Assembly: GCF_024227715.1 (NCBI RefSeq) | Contig: NZ_CP100448.1 | Coordinates: forward strand, 124,001-188,000 | Source of the DNA: Halomarina litorea | Lineage (GTDB): Archaea > Halobacteriota > Halobacteria > Halobacteriales > Haloarculaceae | Length of the DNA stretch: 64,000 nt | Direction: 5' to 3' | Part shown: positions 27,476 through 35,704 of the stretch, piece after piece | Position numbering within the stretch: the stretch's first letter is position 1 | Layout: every line of letters begins with the position of its first letter | Made by a program: the position numbers and the translations under genes | The notes under the pieces: model-generated | Databases searched by the model: none | Seen by the model: the letters and a program-made list of their open reading frames with translations, nothing else | Told to the model about the DNA's origin: nothing

Positions 27476-28033
27476 CTACTCCGCCAGTTCGTGGAGCGTC
27501 ACCTCGAACGTCCCGTTTTCCACTTCCACGGTCATCATCGTCGCCACGTCGGCGGGGTCCGCGCCCGTCGCCGACCCCGGGTTGAGCACGCGGATGCCCT
27601 CGTGGACGTCGTCGACTACCTGATGGGAGTGACCGCCAACGCCGACGACGGGGTCGTCGTTCGCCCACCCGCGCACCCGTGCGCGGGCCGTGTCCGCGAC
27701 GGCGTTCAGCCAGTCCTCCCGCGTCATGACCATCCCGTCGGTCGGGAAGACGGCCCGTTCGACGGGGTTGAGCGTGCCGTGGGTGACGACGAAGGTGACG
27801 CCGCCCACGGTGACCGCATCGACGTCGGGCAGGCCGATGCCGACCGGGTCGACGTTCCCGTTGACCGCCGTGAGGTCCGCGGCGAGTTCGCGGACGTCGG
27901 CCAGTACCTCGGGCGCCTCGAAGTCGCCGGCGTGGATGGTGTGGTCCGCGGCCGCGATTCGCTCGCGGAACGGATCGGTGATGGCGTCGGCGCGTTCGGG
28001 GACGTGCGTGTCGGAGACGAGTGCTACCTGCAC
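27476..28033 (-). CDS. YfcE/MJ0936-type metallophosphodiesterase
   Basis: A calcineurin-like phosphoesterase of 185 residues. Metal ligands appear in order: SDTHVPER (Asp8, His10), HAGDFEAPEV (Asp in GD), VNGNVDPVG (Asn), VVTHGT (His) and VGGHSHQ (Gly-His-Ser-His). This set is typical of small bacterial/archaeal phosphodiesterases, whose natural substrate is uncertain. Start ATG 28033. It is divergent from the methyltransferase gene at 28151 and convergent with etfA; the 165 bp after etfA hold no gene. Confidence 0.88.
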   Translation of the reverse strand: MQVALVSDTHVPERADAITDPFRERIAAADHTIHAGDFEAPEVLADVRELAADLTAVNGNVDPVGIGLPDVDAVTVGGVTFVVTHGTLNPVERAVFPTDGMVMTREDWLNAVADTARARVRGWANDDPVVGVGGHSHQVVDDVHEGIRVLNPGSATGADPADVATMMTVEVENGTFEVTLHELAE

Positions 28034-28150
28034 GGCCCCGAACTGACGGATCGACCGGCAAAAGTGTATCCGAGGTAGAACTATATACGAGGAGGGACGG
28101 GTCGGAGCGCATCGACGGCGCTTTCCTCACCCGCGGGGGAGACGGAGACC

Positions 28151-28861
28151 ATGCCCGAGGACGCCCCATCCCCCATCGCCCTCGACGCCTACGAGACGAT
28201 GGCCGACGCCTACAGCGACCGGGTCGGCGAGGCCCCGTTCAACGCCCTCCTCGAACGACCCGCGACGCGGGACCTGCTCCCGGAACTCGACGTCGAGCGT
28301 GTCCTCGACGCCGGATGTGGCCCGGGCGTGACGACGAGCGAACTGCGCGAGGCGGGTGCCGAGGTCGTGGGCGTGGACGTGAGCCCCCGGATGCTCGGCC
28401 ACGCGCGAGGGCGGGTCGGCGGGCACGTCGTCCGCGCGGACCTCGGGTCGCCGCTCCCCTTCCCCGACGACACCTTCGACGGCGTCCACAGTTCGCTGGC
28501 CTTCCACTACGTCGCCGACTGGCCGGCCCTGTTCGCCGAACTCGCGCGCGTGCTCCGGCCCGGCGGGTGGCTGGTCTGTTCGGTCCAGCACGCTTTCGCC
28601 GACTTCGACCGGGTTGGCGGGGACTACTTCGCGCGGGAGCGAATCGTCGAGACGTGGGACGGCTTCGGCGGCCCCGTCGAGGTGCCCTTCTTCCGCCGCC
28701 CGATGGGCGCGCTCTTGAACGGGTTGCTGGAGGCGGGCTTCCGGTTCGAGCGCTTCGACGAGTGCGAACCGACGGCGGCGTTCCGCGAGGCCGACCCGAA
28801 GTCCTACGACCGCGTCTCGACGGAACCGACGTTCCTCGCTCTGCGGGCGCGACTGGCGTAG
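28151..28861 (+). CDS. SAM-dependent methyltransferase, class I
   Basis: A protein of 236 residues with the SAM-binding motif VLDAGCGPGVTTSELREAG (51-69), the acidic ribose-binding loop VVGVDVSPRML, LPFPDDTFDGVHSSLAFHYVADWP and RVLRPGGWLVCSVQH. It belongs to the UbiE/type-11 group. The substrate is not readable. A TATA-like ACTATATACG at 28080-28089 lies 60-70 nt upstream and could serve either this gene or the divergent phosphodiesterase. Confidence 0.85.
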   Translation: MPEDAPSPIALDAYETMADAYSDRVGEAPFNALLERPATRDLLPELDVERVLDAGCGPGVTTSELREAGAEVVGVDVSPRMLGHARGRVGGHVVRADLGSPLPFPDDTFDGVHSSLAFHYVADWPALFAELARVLRPGGWLVCSVQHAFADFDRVGGDYFARERIVETWDGFGGPVEVPFFRRPMGALLNGLLEAGFRFERFDECEPTAAFREADPKSYDRVSTEPTFLALRARLA

Positions 28862-28918
28862 GTTCGACCGTCCCCGGTTTCGTCACCTACAAACCACGTC
28901 ATCTCCTCTTTATACGCG

Positions 28919-29773
28919 ATGGAGTATCTGGAGTCCCGGCGCGGACGCGTCGAGGACCGACTGGAGGAGGTCCTCGACGGGGTCGAACCGTCGGAACTCG
29001 CCGAGCAGGTGCGCCACGTCTCGCTGTCGGGGGGCAAGCGCGTGCGCCCGACGGTGGCCGTCCTCTCGTGTGAGGTGGCGGGCGGGACCACCGAGGACGC
29101 CCTCGACTTCGCGGTGGGCATCGAACTCGTCCACAACGCCTCGCTGGTCATCGACGACATCATCGACGAGTCCGAACTCCGGCGGGGGGTGGACGCGGCG
29201 TGGACCCGCTACGGCTACGGCCCGGCGCTCGTCGCCTCAGACGGCCTGCTCGGCGAAGCGTTCGCGCTGTTCTCCAGCGACGAGGAGGCCATGCAGGTGG
29301 TCGCGGAGGCGATGGTCGAACTCGGCGAGGGGGAGGCGACGGAACTCGTCGCCCAGCCCACCACCGAACAGGAGTACATGACCCTCGCACGCCGGAAGAC
29401 GGGGGCGCTGTTCCGCGCCGCCGCCGAACTGGGTGCCATCGCCGCCGACGCCGACGCCTACACCGTCGAGGCGTTCGGCCAGTACGCCGAACGCGTCGGC
29501 ATCGCCTTCCAGATTCGCGACGACGTGCTGGACGCCACGGCGGACGCCGCCCTGCTGGGCAAACCCGCCGGGCAGGACGAGGTGATGGAACGGCCCTCGC
29601 TCGTCCAGATAACGGACATCACGCCCGAGGAGGCGGACCAGCGCGCCCGCGACCAGGCCGACGCCGCGCTCGACGCCCTCGATACCGCCCACATCCCCGA
29701 GAGCAGCCGGCAGGGACAGGCGATGGAGTACCTCCGCGATTTAGCAGAGTTCGTCGTCGTCCGCGAACGGTAG
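28919..29773 (+). CDS. Short-chain polyprenyl diphosphate synthase
   Basis: A trans-isoprenyl diphosphate synthase of 284 residues. The first Asp-rich motif is IDDIIDES with LRRG after it, the second is IRDDVLDATAD, and the substrate loop SGGKRVRP sits at about residues 38-45. It makes geranylgeranyl- or longer diphosphates for ether lipids or quinone tails; chain length cannot be read safely. It is somewhat shorter than most IdsA proteins. Its stop is immediately followed by the ATG of the GrpB-like gene. Confidence 0.88.
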   Translation: MEYLESRRGRVEDRLEEVLDGVEPSELAEQVRHVSLSGGKRVRPTVAVLSCEVAGGTTEDALDFAVGIELVHNASLVIDDIIDESELRRGVDAAWTRYGYGPALVASDGLLGEAFALFSSDEEAMQVVAEAMVELGEGEATELVAQPTTEQEYMTLARRKTGALFRAAAELGAIAADADAYTVEAFGQYAERVGIAFQIRDDVLDATADAALLGKPAGQDEVMERPSLVQITDITPEEADQRARDQADAALDALDTAHIPESSRQGQAMEYLRDLAEFVVVRER

Positions 29774-30313
29774 ATGACGGACGGCGGGTCCGAACCCCAG
29801 CTCGGCCTCGCCCGCGGGACGGTCGAACTCGTCGACCACCGCGAGTCGTGGCACGACGCCGCAGACCGCGAGGCCGACCGCCTGCGTGACTTGCTCGGCG
29901 AGCGTGCGCTGGCGATAGGACACGTCGGGTCCACCGCGGTCCGGGAGCTCGCCGCCAAGCCGATACTCGACCTCTCGGTGGCGGTCGGCTCCCTCGCCGT
30001 CGCCCGCGACTGTGTCCCCCTCCTCGAACCCGCGGGCTACGACCACCGCCCGGACGACCCCGTCCCGGACCGGGAGTTCCTCGCGCGCGGGTCGCAGGAT
30101 TCCCGCACGCACTACCTCACGCTGACGCCACTCGGGAGCGGGACGTGGTGCGACCACCTCGCCTTCCGCGACCACCTCCGGGAGCACCCCGAAACCCGAC
30201 GGCGCTACGAACGGGTCAAACGCGAACTCGCCGTGCGGTGTACGGACCGGGCGGCCTACACCGAGGCGAAGAGCGGGTTCGTGGAGCGAGTCCTGCGGGA
30301 CGCGCGGCGCTGA
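29774..30313 (+). CDS. GrpB/UPF0157 nucleotidyltransferase-fold protein
   Basis: A protein of 179 residues matching the GrpB (UPF0157) family: VELVDHRESWHDAADREADRLRDLLGER, the core GHVGSTAVRELAAKPILDLSVAV (nucleotidyltransferase-like GS and D-x-D region), THYLTL and FRDHLREHPETRRRYERVKREL. Some family members are fused to CoaE; the function of the stand-alone form is unknown. Start and stop with the upstream synthase gene abut exactly, so the two are translated from one message. Confidence 0.85.
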   Translation: MTDGGSEPQLGLARGTVELVDHRESWHDAADREADRLRDLLGERALAIGHVGSTAVRELAAKPILDLSVAVGSLAVARDCVPLLEPAGYDHRPDDPVPDREFLARGSQDSRTHYLTLTPLGSGTWCDHLAFRDHLREHPETRRRYERVKRELAVRCTDRAAYTEAKSGFVERVLRDARR

Positions 30314-30316
30314 CGC

Positions 30317-31243
30317 CTACTCGTCGGCGCTGTCGATTCTTGCCTCCGTCCCCGCCAGCAACTCCACGACCTGCATGACCCCGGAGTTGTCGTCCCGGCC
30401 CATCCCGTTCGCGACCATCGACTTGTAGAGTTCGTGGACGAGTTCGGTCGCGGGCATGGGTGACTCGAAGGCCTCGCCCGCGTCGGTGGCGATGCGGAGG
30501 TCCTTGTACTGGTACTCCGCGAAGAAGCCGGGGTCGAAGTCGCCGCGAATCATGCTGGGCGCGCGGTTGTCGAGCGTCCAGCACCCCGCCGCGCCGCCGC
30601 TGATGGCGTCGACGACGGCTTCGAGGTCCGCGCCCGCCTTCTCGGCGAAGACGAGTGCCTCGCTGACGGCGACGTTCGTGGTGGCGACCACGATCTGGTT
30701 GCACGCCTTCGTCACCTGCCCCGCGCCGTTCGGCCCGCAGTGGGTGACCGTCGCGCCCATCACGTCCAGCAGGTGGCGGTGGTCGTCCAGTACCTCGGCG
30801 TCGCCGCCGACCATTATCGAGAGGGTGCCCTCGATGGCCCCCTCCTCGCCGCCGCTAATGGGCGCGTCGAGCATCGAGACGCCGCGGTCGTTCAGTTCCG
30901 CGGCGAGTTCCTCGGTGACGGTCGGCGAGATGGTCGACGTGTCGACGACGGTCATCCCCTCGCTCACGCCGTCGACGACGGGGTTCGCCTCCTCCTCGTT
31001 CCCGAGGACCACCTTCTCCACGTCCGGCGAGTCGGGGAGGCAGGTAATCACGACGTCGACCCGTTCGGCCACGTCGCGCGGGGAGTCGCCCGCTTGCCCG
31101 CCGTACTCGACCAGTTCATCGACCGGGTCCGACGAGCGGTTGTACCCCACCACGTCGTACCCCGCGTCGAGGAGGTTCTTCGCCATCGGGAGGCCCATGA
31201 TGCCGAGACCGACGAATCCGACTGTCGTCTCCGTGTCTGCCAT
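30317..31243 (-). CDS. 3-hydroxyisobutyrate / tartronate semialdehyde-type dehydrogenase
   Basis: An NAD(P)-dependent beta-hydroxyacid dehydrogenase of 308 residues. The dinucleotide fold is VGFVGLGIMGLPMAKNLLDAGYDVVGYNRS (8-37); the Arg after the second strand suggests NADP. The substrate loop is LDAPISGGEEGAIEGTLSIMVGG, and the catalytic lysine is expected in GQVTKACNQ. Candidate substrates are 3-hydroxyisobutyrate or 2-hydroxy-3-oxopropionate. ATG 31243 was chosen; the frame stays open far beyond it, but only as the antisense of polC. It is convergent with the GrpB gene (3 bp gap). Confidence 0.88.
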   Translation of the reverse strand: MADTETTVGFVGLGIMGLPMAKNLLDAGYDVVGYNRSSDPVDELVEYGGQAGDSPRDVAERVDVVITCLPDSPDVEKVVLGNEEEANPVVDGVSEGMTVVDTSTISPTVTEELAAELNDRGVSMLDAPISGGEEGAIEGTLSIMVGGDAEVLDDHRHLLDVMGATVTHCGPNGAGQVTKACNQIVVATTNVAVSEALVFAEKAGADLEAVVDAISGGAAGCWTLDNRAPSMIRGDFDPGFFAEYQYKDLRIATDAGEAFESPMPATELVHELYKSMVANGMGRDDNSGVMQVVELLAGTEARIDSADE

Positions 31244-31423
31244 GCACGGGAGCGCGTGGCACGCTCCCAAAAGTGTTGGTACGTGGTACGCCGAGGCCCC
31301 CGCCCGTGGGGTGGAAGTGAAGACTTTTGCCCGCGTCGTCGCACCCCACTGTATGCACGAAGGGGACGCTCGCGTCCGCCCCGCACGCGAGTTCAGGGGA
31401 CCCACGACGCGCGCGAGGGCACG

Positions 31424-34400
31424 ATGAGACCGAGCGACGAGGCGTACTTCGAGCGTCTGGAGTCGCGACTGGACGAGGCGTTCGCCGTCGCGGAGGAGGC
31501 GAAGAAACGTGGCGGCGACCCGGAACCCGAAGTCGAGATACCCGTCGCGAAGGACATGGCCGACCGCGTCGAGAACATCCTCGGCATCGAGGGCGTCGCC
31601 GAACGGGTGCGGGAACTCGAAGGCGAGATGTCCCGCGAGGAGGCGGCCCTCGAACTCGCGGAGGACTTCGCGGAGGGCCGCGTCGGGGACTACGACACCC
31701 GTGCGGGGAAAGTGGAGGGTGCGGTCCGGACCGCGGTGGCCCTCCTGACCGAGGGGGTGGTCGCCGCCCCCATCGAGGGCATCGACCGCGTCGAGATTCT
31801 GGACAACGACGACGGGACGGAGTTCGTCAACGTCTACTACGCCGGCCCGATTCGCTCGGCGGGCGGGACCGCACAGGCCCTCTCCGTCCTCGTCGCCGAC
31901 TACACCCGCGCGCTCATCGGCATCGACGAGTACAAGCCGCGGGACGTGGAGGTCGAACGCTACGCCGAGGAGGTGGCCCTCTACGACAAGGAGACGGGCC
32001 TGCAGTACTCCCCGAAGGACGAGGAGACGAAGTTCATCGCCCGGAACATGCCCATCATGCTGGACGGGGAGGCGACGGGTGACGAGGAGGTGTCGGGGTT
32101 CCGTGACCTCGAACGGGTCGACACCAACTCCGCGCGCGGCGGGATGTGTCTCGTCATGGCCGAGGGGATCGCGCTCAAGGCCCCCAAGATTCAGCGCTAC
32201 ACCCGCCAACTCGACGAGGTGGACTGGCCGTGGCTTCAGGACCTCATCGACGGCACCTACTACGAGAGCGGCGACGGGGGAGAGGAGGACGCCGGGGACG
32301 ACGAGGCGGACGCGGAGGGCGACGGTGCGACGACCGGAGACGAGGCGCCCGACCCCGAACCGACCGGGCCGCCGCGCGTCGAACCGGCCACGAAGTTCCT
32401 CCGAGACCTCATCGCGGGCCGGCCCGTCTTCGGCCACCCGAGCGAGGAGGGAGGCTTCCGCCTGCGCTACGGCCGGGCGCGCAACCACGGGTTCGCGACG
32501 GCGGGCGTCCACCCCGCGACGATGCACCTCGTGGACGACTTCCTCGCCACCGGGACGCAGATAAAGACCGAACGACCGGGGAAGGCGGCGGGCGTCGTCC
32601 CCGTCGACACCATCGAGGGACCTACCGTGAAACTCGCCAACGGGGACGTCAGGCGCGTCGACGACCCCGAGGAGGCACTCGAAGTGCGAAACGGCGTCGT
32701 GAAGATTTTGGACCTCGGCGAGTACCTCGTCAACTTCGGGGAGTTCGTCGAGAACAACCACCCCCTCGCGCCCGCCTCCTACACCGTCGAGTGGTGGGTG
32801 CAGGACCTCGAAGAGGCGGGCTGTGACGTGCAGGCGTTGCGCGACGACCCGCACGTCGAACTCGAACACCCGGACGCCGAGGCGGTCCTCACGTGGGCCG
32901 AGGAGTACGACGCCCCCCTCCACCCCACCTACACCTACCTCTGGCACGACCTCTCGGTCGACGACTACGAGGATCTCGCGACGGCGGTGGCCGAGGCGGG
33001 CGAGTGGGACGGCGACACCCTCGTCCTCCCCCGGACCGACGCGGTCTGTAACGCACTCGAGACGCTCATCGTCCAGCACAATCAGGGGAGCGAGCGAGTG
33101 ACCGTCCCCGACGCCCGGCCCCTCGTTCGCACCCTCGGCCTCACTGACGACCTCGAGAAACCGTGGGACGCGACGGAGGTTCCCCCCGAGGCCCGCGAGT
33201 GGGCCGACGGCGAGAACGCGATGAAGGCGGTGGAGGCCGTCGCCCCCTTCCGGGTGCAGGAGCGCGCCCCGACGCGCATCGGCAACCGGATGGGTCGCCC
33301 CGAGAAATCGGAGAGCCGCGAGATGAGCCCCGCCGTCCACACGTTGTTCCCCATCGGCGAGGCCGGCGGGAGTCAGCGCGACGTGAGCAGGGCCGCCTCC
33401 CACACCGACTCGATGCGCGGGAAGGCCGGGCAGATAGAGGTCGAAGTCGCCCGCCGGGACTGTGGCGAGTGCGGCGAGCGGACGTTCAAGGCCCGCTGTC
33501 CGACGTGCGACGGACGGACGAACCCGGTCTTCGAGTGCTGGTCCTGTGGCACCGAGACCGAACCCGACGAGGCCGGACGCGCGGAGTGCCCCCGGTGTGG
33601 CCGCGAGGCCGAACCCGTCGAACGGCGGGTCGTGGACGTGGCCGGCGAGTACCGCGACGCCCTCGCCAGCGTGGGGGAGCGACCCACCGCCTTCGAGATT
33701 CTGAAAGGCGTGAAGGGGCTGTCCTCGACGTACAAGATACCCGAACCCATCGAGAAGGGCGTCCTCCGGGCGAAACACGGCGTCAGTTCGTTCAAGGACG
33801 GCACGGTCCGCTACGACATGACCGACCTGCCGGTCACCTCGGTTCGCGCGGAGGAACTGGACGTCTCCGCCGGCCAGTTGCGTGACCTCGGGTACGAGAC
33901 GGACATCGACGGCGAACCCCTCGAACACGACGACCAACTGGTCGAACTCCGGGTGCAGGACATCGTCCTCTCGGACGGCGCGGCCGAACACATGCTCAAG
34001 ACAGCTGACTTCGTCGACGCCCTCCTCGAGCAGTACTACGGCCTCGAACCGTTCTACGACGTCGACGAGCGACAGGACCTCGTCGGCGAACTGGTCTTCG
34101 GGATGGCACCCCACACCAGCGCGGCCGTCGTCGGCCGGGTCGTCGGGTTCACCTCGGCGGCGGTGGGGTACGCACACCCGTACTTCCACGCGGCGAAACG
34201 GCGGAACTGCTTCCACCCGGAGACGAAGCTGTGGTACGAGGACGAAAGCGGGGAGTGGCGTCACGGGAGCATCGATTCGTTCGTCGAGGGGCGACTGGAC
34301 GACCCCGAGACGGACGACTTCGGGACGCTGGTGTCCGAACTGGACGAAGAAGTCCGAGTTCGGTCCGTCACGGACTCGGGGGAGCCAGTTCTGAAGCCGG

Positions 34401-35488
34401 TCGAGGCCGTCTCGAAGCACGTCGCACCGGACCACTTGGTCGAAATCAAAACGGCGGACGGTCGGTCGCTCACGGTCACACCCGACCACGAACTGCTCGT
34501 CTGGGAGGGCGGGGTGACGCGTGTCGCAGCGAGCGAAGTGACTCGGGGGATGGAGGTGCTGGCGCGGGACCCCGAAACCCGACCCTCATCCGTCGAACCA
34601 GTCGCTGCGGACGGCGGTGTCGCACGCGCCGAGGTGACTGGCGTCGAGTTCGTCCGGTCCGACGTCGAGAACACCTACTGCCTCACGGTCGCGGATACCC
34701 ACAATGTAGCGGTAGAAGGGCTACAGGCCGCGAACTGCGACGGCGACGAAGACTGCGTCATGCTCCTCATGGACGGTCTGCTCAACTTCTCGAAGTCCTT
34801 CCTGCCGGACAAGCGCGGCGGGCGGATGGACGCCCCGCTGGTGATGTCCTCGCGCATCGATCCCGCAGAAATCGACGACGAGGCGCACAACATGGACGTC
34901 GTCCGGGAGTACCCCCGCGAGTTCTACGAGGCGACCCGCGAGATGGCCGACCCCGGCGAGGTGGAGGACCTGGTGCAGATTGCGGAGGTCAACCTCGGGA
35001 CGGACCGCGAGTACACCGACTTCCACCACACCCACGATACGTCGAACATCGCGCTGGGGCCGGACCTCTCGGCGTACAAGACGCTCGGGAGCATGATGGA
35101 CAAGATGGACGCTCAGTTGGCCCTCGCACGGAAACTGCGGGCAGTCGACGAGACGGACGTCGCCGAACGCGTCATCGAGTACCACTTCCTGCCGGACCTC
35201 ATCGGGAACCTCCGGGCGTTCTCCCGACAGGAGACGCGCTGTCTCGACTGCGGCGAGAAGTACCGGCGGATGCCCCTCACCGGCGACTGTCGGGAGTGCG
35301 GCGGCCGGGTGAACCTCACCGTCCATCAGGGGTCCGTGAACAAGTACATGGACACCGCCATCCACGTCGCCGAGGAGTTCGGCTGCCGCGACTACACGAA
35401 ACAGCGCCTCGAAGTGCTGGAGAAGAGCCTGGAGAGCGTGTTCGAAAATGACAAGAACAAGCAGTCTGGCATCGCTGATTTCATGTAG
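31424..35488 (+). CDS. polC: DNA polymerase D large subunit DP2 (PolC), intein-containing
   Basis: The precursor is 1354 residues; removing the 176-residue intein (929-1104) leaves a DP2 of 1178. It is the polymerizing subunit of the replicative D-family DNA polymerase. It begins MRPSDEAYFERLESRLDEAF and has YYAGPIRSAGGTAQALSVLVADYTR, zinc clusters (CGECGERTFKARCPTC; CWSCGTE...CPRCGREAE) and, after the intein, DGDEDCVMLLMDGLLNFSKSFLPDKRGGRMDAPLV with its catalytic aspartates. The last zinc motif is CLDCGEKYRRMPLTGDCREC, and the end KNKQSGIADFM is PIP-box-like. An acidic insertion of about 35 residues near 285-320 is halophile-specific. The small subunit gene is not in the window. Confidence 0.97.
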   Translation: MRPSDEAYFERLESRLDEAFAVAEEAKKRGGDPEPEVEIPVAKDMADRVENILGIEGVAERVRELEGEMSREEAALELAEDFAEGRVGDYDTRAGKVEGAVRTAVALLTEGVVAAPIEGIDRVEILDNDDGTEFVNVYYAGPIRSAGGTAQALSVLVADYTRALIGIDEYKPRDVEVERYAEEVALYDKETGLQYSPKDEETKFIARNMPIMLDGEATGDEEVSGFRDLERVDTNSARGGMCLVMAEGIALKAPKIQRYTRQLDEVDWPWLQDLIDGTYYESGDGGEEDAGDDEADAEGDGATTGDEAPDPEPTGPPRVEPATKFLRDLIAGRPVFGHPSEEGGFRLRYGRARNHGFATAGVHPATMHLVDDFLATGTQIKTERPGKAAGVVPVDTIEGPTVKLANGDVRRVDDPEEALEVRNGVVKILDLGEYLVNFGEFVENNHPLAPASYTVEWWVQDLEEAGCDVQALRDDPHVELEHPDAEAVLTWAEEYDAPLHPTYTYLWHDLSVDDYEDLATAVAEAGEWDGDTLVLPRTDAVCNALETLIVQHNQGSERVTVPDARPLVRTLGLTDDLEKPWDATEVPPEAREWADGENAMKAVEAVAPFRVQERAPTRIGNRMGRPEKSESREMSPAVHTLFPIGEAGGSQRDVSRAASHTDSMRGKAGQIEVEVARRDCGECGERTFKARCPTCDGRTNPVFECWSCGTETEPDEAGRAECPRCGREAEPVERRVVDVAGEYRDALASVGERPTAFEILKGVKGLSSTYKIPEPIEKGVLRAKHGVSSFKDGTVRYDMTDLPVTSVRAEELDVSAGQLRDLGYETDIDGEPLEHDDQLVELRVQDIVLSDGAAEHMLKTADFVDALLEQYYGLEPFYDVDERQDLVGELVFGMAPHTSAAVVGRVVGFTSAAVGYAHPYFHAAKRRNCFHPETKLWYEDESGEWRHGSIDSFVEGRLDDPETDDFGTLVSELDEEVRVRSVTDSGEPVLKPVEAVSKHVAPDHLVEIKTADGRSLTVTPDHELLVWEGGVTRVAASEVTRGMEVLARDPETRPSSVEPVAADGGVARAEVTGVEFVRSDVENTYCLTVADTHNVAVEGLQAANCDGDEDCVMLLMDGLLNFSKSFLPDKRGGRMDAPLVMSSRIDPAEIDDEAHNMDVVREYPREFYEATREMADPGEVEDLVQIAEVNLGTDREYTDFHHTHDTSNIALGPDLSAYKTLGSMMDKMDAQLALARKLRAVDETDVAERVIEYHFLPDLIGNLRAFSRQETRCLDCGEKYRRMPLTGDCRECGGRVNLTVHQGSVNKYMDTAIHVAEEFGCRDYTKQRLEVLEKSLESVFENDKNKQSGIADFM
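34208..34735 (+). other. PolC mini-intein (176 residues, no homing endonuclease)
   Basis: The insertion splits the polymerase active-site motif between RRN and CDGDEDC. It starts with Cys (block A: CFHPETKLWYED), has block B SLTVTPDHELLVWEGG with the TxxH motif, and ends with block F TYCLTVADTHNVAVEGLQ and a final Asn before +1 Cys. The residue before the final Asn is Ala instead of the usual His. The interior (about 100 residues between B and F) is far too short for a LAGLIDADG endonuclease, and no such motif is seen. It should splice the two parts of DP2 together. Confidence 0.93.
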
Positions 35489-35704
35489 GGCGGTTTGCTG
35501 CGGTCGGCGGCGCGCTTCACGCGCCACTCGCTGGCAGAACCTCCACCGAAGCCTCCGTTCACCCGTTCGGTCCGCTCACGGGCTCCTCGGCCCGCTCGTT
35601 CGCGTTGCTCGTTCGCTCGTGGCAGGGCGAGAACCGATTACACGGCGACGGGTGGGAGCTGAGCCTCCCAAATCGGACCGGGCCGCCGAGTACGGCAGGG
35701 TAGG

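Noticed and set aside
31244-34489. A minus-strand open frame continuing for more than 1000 codons upstream of the dehydrogenase gene
   Set aside because: It is the antisense of polC. Long stop-free antisense frames are common in GC-rich halophile genes, and the translation has no protein-family character. The dehydrogenase start at 31243 is clear.
34208-34735. A homing endonuclease within the PolC intein
   Set aside because: Only about 100 residues separate the splicing blocks and no LAGLIDADG or HNH motif is visible.
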